This document shows positions 1 to 6,024 of a stretch of 6,744 nucleotides of DNA, one piece after another. A program made the translations under genes and the position numbers. Within the stretch, counting starts at the first letter, position 1. The number at the start of each line of letters is the position of its first letter. The DNA is from JAKSSE01 sp045597645 (lineage in GTDB: Bacteria; Bacillota; Clostridia; Lachnospirales; Lachnospiraceae): NCBI GenBank assembly GCA_045597645.1, contig JAZLKM010000007.1, positions 1 to 6,744 of the forward strand, read 5' to 3'. The notes beneath the pieces are model-generated. The model did no database searches. It saw nothing but the letters and a program-made list of their open reading frames with translations, and was not told where the DNA came from.

Positions 1-4
1 GATA

Positions 5-1411
5 TTACAGGTCGAAGCCGAAGTAGCGAACGGCGTTCTTGTATGAGATGCCCTCTACGATCTCCTTGAGGACGTCCTGATCGTTGGCGAACTCGCCGTT
101 GTCTACGAGGCCACCGATGAACTCGCACATAATGCGACGGAAATACTCGTGACGAGTGTATGACAGGAAGCTGCGAGAGTCGGTGAGCATTCCAACGAAG
201 CCGGAAAGGTTGCCAAGGTTTGCAAGAGAAATCATCTGATTCATCATGCCAGTCTTGTGATCGTTGAACCACCAAGCAGAGCCCTGCTGTATCTTAGCAA
301 CAGCAGTAGAATCCTGGAAGCAGCCAAGAATGGTACCGATGGCAGCATTGTCATTAGGATTAAGGCTGTAGAGAATAGTCTTCGGAAGCTCATCTGTAGC
401 AATGAGGGCGTTGAGGAAATCAGCCATCTCGCTTGATGGAGCATAGTTGTTGATGCAGTCATATCCGGTGTCAGGACCAAGCTTCTCATACATCTTGCGG
501 TTATTGTCGCGCTTGCAACCATAGTGAAGCTGCATAACCCAGTTTCTCTTGTTGTACTCGCGACCAACGCACTGCATGAAAGCGGTCTTGAACTGCATTT
601 CTTCCTCACGAGTGACACAGCCACCAGCAAGTCTTTTAGCAAAAATAGCCTCGATTTCTTCAGCAGAAGCCGGAGCATACATAACATACTCAAGAGCATG
701 GTCAGAAACAGAGCAGCCATTTGCAGCAAAGTAATCCATACGAACGCTAAGAGCCTTGCAAAGAGCAGCGAAGCTATCAACCTTAACGCCAGACACGTCA
801 GAGAGCTTAGCAAGGTAATCAAGGTATTCAGGCTTCTCAAGGTTCATTGCCTTGTCAGGACGCCATGCCGGAAGTACCTGAACATCAAAGCTCTCGTCTG
901 CCTTTATAGCCTGATGATACTCAAGAGTGTCAATCGGGTCATCAGTGGTGCAGATAAGGGTAACATTAGACTGCTTAATAATATTTCTAACGGTCATAGA
1001 AGGCTCAGCAAGTTTCTTGTTGCAAATCTCCCAAACTTCCTCAGCAGTGTTCTTATTGAGGTAGCCGTTGTAGCCAAAATATCTCTGAAGCTCAAGGTGA
1101 CTCCAATGATAAAGAGGATTGCCAACAGCCTTGCCCAGGCATTCAGCCCACTTAAGGAACTTCTCCTTGTCCGGAGCATCACCAGTGATATAGTACTCGT
1201 CTACTCCGCATGATCTCATGAAGCGCCACTTGTAGTGGTCACCACCGAGCCATACCTGAGTAATGTTCTCGAACTGTCTGTCCTCAGCGATTTCCTTCGG
1301 ATTGATGTGGCAGTGGTAGTCCAATACCGGCATCTTCTCCGCATAGTCATGATAAAGCTTCTGAGCTGATTCGCTGCTAAGCAGGAAATCCTTGTCCATA
1401 AATGCTTTCAT
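5..1411 (-). CDS. uxaC: Glucuronate isomerase (uronate isomerase)
   Basis: This cytoplasmic enzyme interconverts D-glucuronate and D-fructuronate (also D-galacturonate and D-tagaturonate), the first step of hexuronate breakdown toward 2-keto-3-deoxygluconate. It belongs to the amidohydrolase-like TIM-barrel superfamily. The 468 residues match the usual family length of about 465-470. Visible signatures are the metal-binding DYHCHIN block (H33, H35), ICTTDDP near residues 153-159, the QLHYG-x-x-R block near the middle and the C-terminal TDSRSF / YTRHEYFRR block at about 410-426. The start is well supported: AAGGA lies 8 bases upstream of the ATG. The stop is TAA at 5-7, so the gene is complete. 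It starts 15 bases after the serine hydrolase stop and may be transcribed with the upstream genes, but it shares no obvious pathway with them. Codon use is more biased than in its neighbours (AAG, GAC, TAC, ATC and TTC preferred in the first 90 codons), suggesting strong expression. Identity is secure from family knowledge. Confidence 0.97.
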   Translation of the reverse strand: MKAFMDKDFLLSSESAQKLYHDYAEKMPVLDYHCHINPKEIAEDRQFENITQVWLGGDHYKWRFMRSCGVDEYYITGDAPDKEKFLKWAECLGKAVGNPLYHWSHLELQRYFGYNGYLNKNTAEEVWEICNKKLAEPSMTVRNIIKQSNVTLICTTDDPIDTLEYHQAIKADESFDVQVLPAWRPDKAMNLEKPEYLDYLAKLSDVSGVKVDSFAALCKALSVRMDYFAANGCSVSDHALEYVMYAPASAEEIEAIFAKRLAGGCVTREEEMQFKTAFMQCVGREYNKRNWVMQLHYGCKRDNNRKMYEKLGPDTGYDCINNYAPSSEMADFLNALIATDELPKTILYSLNPNDNAAIGTILGCFQDSTAVAKIQQGSAWWFNDHKTGMMNQMISLANLGNLSGFVGMLTDSRSFLSYTRHEYFRRIMCEFIGGLVDNGEFANDQDVLKEIVEGISYKNAVRYFGFDL

Positions 1412-1419
1412 TCCATCTG

Positions 1420-1426
1420 TCCTTTC
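1420..1426 (-). promoter_or_regulatory. Ribosome binding site of uxaC
   Basis: The minus strand reads GAAAGGA here, with an 8-base spacer to the uxaC ATG. It abuts the TAA stop of the upstream hydrolase (1427-1429). It is a good match to the anti-Shine-Dalgarno sequence and better than the sites in front of the racemase and hydrolase, so uxaC can initiate independently of translational coupling. Confidence 0.7.
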
Positions 1427-2881
1427 TTATGACGTTTGTTTATCCATACTCCCATACACATGTCCCTGGTACTCGGAAAATAGACTCTCCTCCACCTTTC
1501 TTAGGAACAATGTAGTATTCTGATTCTCAAAGTGCATCTGAAAATGCACAGTGCCCACATATTCATCTATGACGTGGACCTTGATATAAAACGTATCTGC
1601 ATCAAGCCAAGCGGCTCCAGCAGCATATTTTTGATTATATTCAGGAAAAACTCCCTGTGTCAGATGGCCAAGTCCAAAATTAATCTGGCAGGCCTTACCA
1701 TTTAGCGCATAGTGAAGTGTGCCCTCTTCAGACTCTGGATCAAATACCAGCATCATCTCCGAGAAGCCTTGCTTGTTATCTTCAAAGGAAAAGTGACGGC
1801 CAAAGATTCGCATTGCAGTGGCTGTAAAATGCTCACCGGCTGGGGGCTTTATCGCAAGAGTCGCCAACCTGTTTTCCAGCACTTCCTGCTCCCACTCATC
1901 AACCTCTGCCTGACCTGGCACGAGATATGGCACCAGCTCCTCATATACGCTGTCAAGCAGCATCTGTATACTGCCGCCTACGCCCTGCAGGTCACCTGTG
2001 GTAACTACAATCATGTCCTGCTGGGGAAGGACGATACCCATCTGTCCGCCCATTCCGTACAATGTAAAACCACCCAATTCATTCATCCAGGTCTGATATC
2101 CGTATCCACTAGACTCAAACCTGCTGGGTGCTGGCACAGTCGTTGCAGTCATAAACGAAGTCATGTCCTGAACATAACTCTCTTCAAGACAATTTCTACC
2201 ACAAATCTGACCTTTTTTATATAGAAAATATGTGACCTTAAGAAAATCCTTGCTTGAAGCACAAAGACCACTGCCTCCTATGGACACCCCAAACGGATCC
2301 TTCAGAAAATGGGCCTCATCCGACAAATCAAGCTCCGGGATTTTTTTATTGATATATGACAAAATATCTGTTTCTGCCAGTTTTTCCACCAATGCGCACA
2401 GTGTATGTGCACTGGAAGTATCATAATGGAATACTGTGCCTGCCGGGTGTGTCGGCTCCACTTCGAAAAAGCTCTTGACCCAGTCCTCCTTCATGTTCAC
2501 CTTATACGTGGTGGTAGCATGACAGGTCCTCATCATAAGGCAATTGCGTATAGTCATTGCCAGTATGAAAGGATGTGTATCTTCATTTACATATTCAGGA
2601 AAATATTTACAGATTGGGTCGTCTATAGAAAGCATCCCCTCGTCCTGCAACAAGCCTATGGCAATGGCAGTGACGGTCTTCGAAACAGAAAATAGTCTAT
2701 GCATTTCATTTTCACTGTAGGGCGCATAGTACCCCTCCACGCATATTTTTCCATGTCGCATAATAATAACACTATGCATACATAGTCCATGCCTGTCTAA
2801 TCTATCAAAAAACTCTGATACAGCTCCTGAGGGCAGCCCCACCTCTTCAGGAGCACATTTATCAAACTCAAGCTTTGTCAT
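1427..2881 (-). CDS. Beta-lactamase-fold serine hydrolase (class C / PBP4-like family), cytoplasmic
   Basis: A 484-residue protein of the beta-lactamase-related serine hydrolase family, which includes class C beta-lactamases, D-aminopeptidases, esterases and 6-aminohexanoate-dimer hydrolases. The nucleophile motif S-x-x-K is visible as S65-V-S-K68 in LFSVSKTV. The expected second motif Y-x-N/S is Y153-D-T155, inside FHYDTSSAH. The third motif, usually KTG or HxG, is replaced by YGMGGQMG (275-282), a glycine-rich form closer to the esterase and amide-hydrolase branches. About 150 C-terminal residues (330-484) follow the catalytic domain; they look beta-rich and I do not recognise them. No signal peptide or membrane segment is visible: the N-terminus is charged (MTKLEFDK), so a cytoplasmic enzyme is expected, unlike secreted beta-lactamases or DD-peptidases. 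Its ATG overlaps the TGA of the fusion gene (ATGA) with only a weak GAG nearby, pointing to translational coupling. Substrate unknown; inferred from context, a D-amino-acid peptide or ester is plausible. Confidence 0.85.
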   Translation of the reverse strand: MTKLEFDKCAPEEVGLPSGAVSEFFDRLDRHGLCMHSVIIMRHGKICVEGYYAPYSENEMHRLFSVSKTVTAIAIGLLQDEGMLSIDDPICKYFPEYVNEDTHPFILAMTIRNCLMMRTCHATTTYKVNMKEDWVKSFFEVEPTHPAGTVFHYDTSSAHTLCALVEKLAETDILSYINKKIPELDLSDEAHFLKDPFGVSIGGSGLCASSKDFLKVTYFLYKKGQICGRNCLEESYVQDMTSFMTATTVPAPSRFESSGYGYQTWMNELGGFTLYGMGGQMGIVLPQQDMIVVTTGDLQGVGGSIQMLLDSVYEELVPYLVPGQAEVDEWEQEVLENRLATLAIKPPAGEHFTATAMRIFGRHFSFEDNKQGFSEMMLVFDPESEEGTLHYALNGKACQINFGLGHLTQGVFPEYNQKYAAGAAWLDADTFYIKVHVIDEYVGTVHFQMHFENQNTTLFLRKVEESLFSEYQGHVYGSMDKQTS

Positions 2882-3720
2882 GGCTCAATAACCGTCCCCA
2901 TAGTTTCAGTTGATACCGCTTCAAGCAAAATCGTGTGTTCAACTCTTCCATCAAGGATTACTACCTTACCAACGCCAGCCTTTATGGCATCAAGACAGCT
3001 TCTTAGCTTTGGCACCATTCCCCCACTCATCATACCAGCAGCCAACAGCTCCTGAGCATAATCCACATTTAGCTTTTGTATCAAGGTTTTGTCGTTATCC
3101 TTGTCTATCATAATACCGTCCACATCAGTCAGATATACTAGCTTATCTGCCTTTAATTCAGTGGCTATCGCACATGCAGCATCATCCGCATTTATATTCA
3201 TAGCCTGGCCATCTTCAGCCGATGCAACCGGAGAAATCACCGGAACGAATCCCGCGTCAAGCAGTGCCTTTATCACGTCTGTATTGACGCAAGTGACGTT
3301 GCCTACGTGTCCCAAATCCCCTTCAGGAATCACCTTCTTTTGGGCGGTCAAAAGGCCTCCGTCACGGCCAGAAATACCTACTCCGCGGACACCAAGTCCT
3401 GCCAGAGCCGCTACAATTCGCTTATTTACACTGCCGGAAAGAGCCATCTCTGCCACATCCATAGTCAAGTCATCCGTGACTCTGTATCCGCCAGTAAACT
3501 GCGATTCTACTCCAAGCTTTCCCAGCCATTTGCTTATCTCTTTACCACCGCCATGAACGATTACAACCTTGGCTCCGCCTCGGCGCAGAGCCGCAATGTC
3601 CTCAAGTACAGAGTCCACAAGTCCAGCGGCATCTATTGCCGAACCACCGTACTTAATCACAATAACCTTATCCTTGAGCTCATCCTTGCTCGGCATATTT
3701 TCCAAAAAAGCTTTTACCTG
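2878..3720 (-). other. ArgB-like (acetylglutamate kinase) domain of the fusion protein
   Basis: This marks the C-terminal kinase domain, about residues 509-789. Family knowledge: NAGK phosphorylates the gamma-carboxylate of N-acetyl-L-glutamate in ornithine/arginine synthesis. The stretch before the core, VKAFLENMP (511-519), aligns with the N-terminal helix of arginine-inhibited NAGKs (typically ending EALPYI), followed by KDKVIVIKYGG. The C-terminal signature, usually close to LLELFTDEGIGT, reads LLEAVSTETMGT: the glutamate is kept, but the TDEGIG part has become STETMG. The domain thus seems derived from the hexameric arginine-sensitive type, with altered feedback residues. An internal ATG at 3694-3696 begins MPSKDELKD and has a weak GGA upstream, so separate production of the kinase cannot be excluded. 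Confidence 0.9.
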
Positions 3721-5247
3721 ACCTAAGCCATCGATTCCATGCTCCACATCATATGCGTGAAGGCTCTCTTTTACATAATCCACATCAGAAGGTACCGGTA
3801 TATACTCGGTGCCACGCTTCTCGCGCGTTTCTACACCTTTACCTGTAATCAGAATGACCGTCTTTTGGGTACAATCTTTTACCGCCTTATCGATAGCTTC
3901 TCCACGGTCAGTAGCTATTGTGTAAGGAGCACCTGCGGCTTTTACATGCTCTGCAATCTCCTGACAGATAGCATATGCATCCTCCTCGCCAGGATCCTCC
4001 TCTGTAAGATACACATGATCAGCATAGGTACCTGCTACCTCGCCCAGATCACGTCTTCTGTCTAGCGCTTTCTTACCAGGGCATCCAAATACAATTGATA
4101 TCTTGTGGGTTGGATACTCAGCCTTCACTGACTCAAACAGTTTCTCGAATGACAGCCTGTTATGAGCATAATCCACTATCGCAGATATCTGACTATCTGC
4201 ATTAGTGTATACCTCCATACGTCCAGGCACCTTGGCCATCATAAGTCCAGTGTATATATACTGCTCTTCTACACCAAGCGATTGCGCTATCGCAATTGCC
4301 GCAAGCGCATTTTGCACATTGAAAAGACCCGGCATATTCAGTCTGAACTCCCTGTCAAACTGACTGGTGCGTACCTTGAAAATAATACTTTCATCCAGTT
4401 TTCGCACATCGTATCCATATACGTCTGCCGTCTTGTCATTTTCAGAGAAAGTAACTATCTCTTTTGCTCCCTGTGCTGCTTTCGTCACTCTATCCACATG
4501 GTCACTATCGAGGTTGACGACCGCAGTGTCACACTGGCTGAAAATCATGAGCTTCGAAGTAAAATAGTCCTCCCAATCCGGATGCTCGATTGGAGATACA
4601 TGGTCGTAGCCTATATTTAGGAATGCCGCCACACGGAAATTAACTCCCAACACTCTGCCATATTTGAGAGCTTGTGATGATACCTCCATAGTGACATAAT
4701 CCATGTTTGTTTTCACGCCGTTAGCAAATCTCTTTTCAAGCTCCAGCGGCTCCGGAGTAGTGATATGTGACTCAAATCTCTCAACGCCATCATAGGTGTC
4801 GATAGATGAGATAACGCCAGTCTCCTGACGCTTTTCGGCATACATCTTTCTATCTAGTATAGACTTGAGATAGTAAGTCGTTGACGACTTGCCCTTTGTT
4901 CCGGTAATACCAATGACCCCAAGTTCTGACCATGGATCATTGTAATAATATGATGCAAAAAGGCTCATTGCCAATCTTATATCGCTAACAATGATTCCTG
5001 GGATTCCTGCATTCTCATATTCGTGCTCGGATACATATACAAATGCACCTCTGCTCACACTGTCTATGAGATACTGCTCCTTAAAATGAGCTCCCTTGCA
5101 GATAAAAAGTGTGCCCGCCACTACTTCTTTCGAATCGCAGGAGACGAGCATCGTTTCTTTACCAAGTGGCAACTGCCCACATGTTCTGTAGTCTATGCCA
5201 TTATTATTCAATATTTCTATGTAATTAGCTAAAGGATATGTCTTCAT
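2878..5247 (-). CDS. MurE-type Mur ligase fused to ArgB-type acetylglutamate kinase
   Basis: One uninterrupted reading frame of 789 residues from the ATG at 5247 carries two enzymes. Residues 1-496 form a three-domain MurE-like ligase, which adds an amino acid to a UDP-MurNAc-dipeptide type acceptor using ATP. Visible are the N-terminal nucleotide-sugar domain, P-loop GITGTKGKS (113-121), TTPEP (163-167), MEVSSQAL (187-194), IEHPDWEDYF (220-229) followed by the likely carbamylated K232, VPGRMEV (340-346), DYAHN (359-363), RRRDLG, then EDPG (417-420) where other MurE enzymes have DNPR or DDPN, and GKGVE (469-473). Residues 509-789 form a full-length N-acetylglutamate kinase: KYGGSA (K532), HGGGK (565-569), YRVTDD (R589), GISGRDGG, NINADD (D688), SGGMVPK (K747). 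These match the E. coli catalytic set Lys8, Asp162, Lys217. An upstream GTG at 5280 would give 800 residues, but the ATG has GAGG 6 bases before it and fits the usual MurE N-terminus. A linker of roughly 12 residues joins the halves. Biological role unknown; each domain assignment is strong. Confidence 0.93.
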   Translation of the reverse strand: MKTYPLANYIEILNNNGIDYRTCGQLPLGKETMLVSCDSKEVVAGTLFICKGAHFKEQYLIDSVSRGAFVYVSEHEYENAGIPGIIVSDIRLAMSLFASYYYNDPWSELGVIGITGTKGKSSTTYYLKSILDRKMYAEKRQETGVISSIDTYDGVERFESHITTPEPLELEKRFANGVKTNMDYVTMEVSSQALKYGRVLGVNFRVAAFLNIGYDHVSPIEHPDWEDYFTSKLMIFSQCDTAVVNLDSDHVDRVTKAAQGAKEIVTFSENDKTADVYGYDVRKLDESIIFKVRTSQFDREFRLNMPGLFNVQNALAAIAIAQSLGVEEQYIYTGLMMAKVPGRMEVYTNADSQISAIVDYAHNRLSFEKLFESVKAEYPTHKISIVFGCPGKKALDRRRDLGEVAGTYADHVYLTEEDPGEEDAYAICQEIAEHVKAAGAPYTIATDRGEAIDKAVKDCTQKTVILITGKGVETREKRGTEYIPVPSDVDYVKESLHAYDVEHGIDGLGQVKAFLENMPSKDELKDKVIVIKYGGSAIDAAGLVDSVLEDIAALRRGGAKVVIVHGGGKEISKWLGKLGVESQFTGGYRVTDDLTMDVAEMALSGSVNKRIVAALAGLGVRGVGISGRDGGLLTAQKKVIPEGDLGHVGNVTCVNTDVIKALLDAGFVPVISPVASAEDGQAMNINADDAACAIATELKADKLVYLTDVDGIMIDKDNDKTLIQKLNVDYAQELLAAGMMSGGMVPKLRSCLDAIKAGVGKVVILDGRVEHTILLEAVSTETMGTVIEP
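3760..5247 (-). other. MurE-like Mur ligase domain of the fusion protein
   Basis: This marks the N-terminal ligase domain. Overall block order and wording (GTKGK, IEHP-x-x-EDYF, VPGRMEV, DYAHN) recall the lysine-type MurE of streptococci more than the diaminopimelate type. Two specificity points differ from both. The recognition tetrapeptide is EDPG, and the GKG-x-E glutamate that contacts diaminopimelate in E. coli MurE (E468) is retained, where streptococcal enzymes have another residue. The P-loop ends GKSS rather than GKTT. The added amino acid therefore cannot be read from the sequence. It is probably a paralogue of a housekeeping murE, though no second copy can be seen in this window. 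Confidence 0.85.
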
Positions 5248-5253
5248 TACTTG

Positions 5254-5257
5254 CCTC
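5254..5257 (-). promoter_or_regulatory. Ribosome binding site deciding the start of the MurE-ArgB fusion
   Basis: The minus strand reads GAGG followed by a 6-base spacer and ATG at 5247. This favours the ATG over the upstream in-frame GTG at 5280, whose preceding sequence has only a distant GGA. The ATG start also removes 11 residues (VSHRNH region) that do not resemble a MurE N-terminus. Confidence 0.65.
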
Positions 5258-5259
5258 AA

Positions 5260-5290
5260 ATGATTTCTATGAGAAACCACCTAAAATCAT
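5260..5290 (-). repeat. Short inverted repeat in the leader of the MurE-ArgB gene
   Basis: In the 71-base gap after the racemase, ATGATTT (5260-5266) is a perfect inverted match to AAATCAT (5284-5290). A second, overlapping stem is possible on the transcript between 5262-5268 and 5272-5278, with a 3-base loop and one G-U pair. The two stems share bases and exclude each other, and they lie just upstream of the GAGG site. They are short and AT-rich, so chance is a serious alternative. There is no T-run that would make it a terminator. Confidence 0.25.
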
Positions 5291-5318
5291 CCATACAGAC
5301 TCTGCTGCCTTTTCAAGC

Positions 5319-6023
5319 TTACACTGTCCTTAATTTTCTGCTCATCGTGGTAATGCAGGCATGTGTGAGCACTTCCATAGCATCCAGGTAATAATCCGGA
5401 AGTCCGTGATACTGCCGATATACTGAAAGCTCAGTGCAGCCCAATATCGCTGCATCACAGCCAGCAGCTCTTATGGCGGCATCTATTTTTTCAAAGGTAT
5501 GCCTGCTGCCTTTCTCACCCTTTTTTATCTGACCGTATATAAGGTCCATAACCAGCTCTTGGACTTCGTCTTCCGGAGCGTAAGCTTCTATACCCTGAGC
5601 CTTGCACTCAGTCGCATATACCCCCGTCTTAATGGTACCTGTCGTAGCCAGAATAGCAACCTTCTTAATACCCTTAGACGCTGCCTTTTCTACAGTCAGC
5701 TTAGGCATGTTGATAAGTGTTGCCGAAATGTTTTCTTGCAGTCTATCGGCGAAATAATGAGAAGTATTACACGGAATAGCAATATAGCTTGCTCCGCAGG
5801 CTTCAAGCGACCTAGCATCCTTCAGCAGTCGCTCGTATACTTCGTCCTCATGTCCAGAGAGAATTGCCGTAGTCCTGTCAGGCATTCCGGTGTCGCTAAG
5901 TATAACCGCCGGCACATGGTCCTGATCGCACTCAGCCGCTGTATTATCAAGTATCCATTGATAGAATACCTGCGTTGCCTGAGGTCCCATACCTCCCAAA
6001 ATTCCCAATATTTTATCGTTCAT
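5319..6023 (-). CDS. Aspartate/glutamate racemase family protein
   Basis: A 234-residue member of the cofactor-independent Asp/Glu racemase family, which interconverts L- and D-forms by a two-cysteine mechanism. Both catalytic cysteines are present: C85 in IPCNTSH and C196 in LGCTELS. The N-terminus GILGGMGPQAT (7-17) is the typical opening of aspartate racemases, and TGMPDRT matches the family's substrate loop region. Length is normal and nothing is missing. It is a cytoplasmic enzyme with no signal peptide. It begins one base after the stop of the ATP-grasp ligase, with only a purine-rich AAGAAAG upstream, suggesting translational coupling. A racemase beside a D-aspartate-ligase-like ATP-grasp gene recalls the Rac-fm/Asl-fm pair of Enterococcus faecium, which makes and attaches D-Asp to the peptidoglycan precursor. 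D-Asp is therefore the favoured product, by inference; D-Glu or a broad-specificity activity like that of E. coli YgeA is possible. Confidence 0.93.
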   Translation of the reverse strand: MNDKILGILGGMGPQATQVFYQWILDNTAAECDQDHVPAVILSDTGMPDRTTAILSGHEDEVYERLLKDARSLEACGASYIAIPCNTSHYFADRLQENISATLINMPKLTVEKAASKGIKKVAILATTGTIKTGVYATECKAQGIEAYAPEDEVQELVMDLIYGQIKKGEKGSRHTFEKIDAAIRAAGCDAAILGCTELSVYRQYHGLPDYYLDAMEVLTHACITTMSRKLRTV

Positions 6024-6024
6024 T

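Noticed and set aside
244..840. A 198-residue minus-strand frame inside uxaC
   Set aside because: It overlaps uxaC in another frame and is leucine/serine-rich with no recognisable motif.
524..1213. A 229-residue open frame on the plus strand opposite uxaC
   Set aside because: It lies entirely antisense to the secure uxaC gene, and its translation has low-complexity, non-protein-like composition. It is a by-product of uxaC's biased codon use.
1427..2881. Antibiotic-resistance beta-lactamase
   Set aside because: There is no signal peptide and no KTG motif, and the context is biosynthetic. Fold membership alone does not support a resistance role.
4162..4620. Plus-strand open frames opposite the MurE domain
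   Set aside because: They are antisense to a frame with clear Mur ligase motifs and show no family signature or ribosome binding site.
5248..5280. GTG start at 5280 for the fusion protein
   Set aside because: The ATG at 5247 has a better spaced GAGG and gives a typical MurE N-terminus. The extra 11 residues look like translated leader.
5281..5318. Transcription terminator after the racemase
   Set aside because: There is no GC-rich hairpin followed by a T-run on the minus strand. The gap looks like an intra-operon leader.
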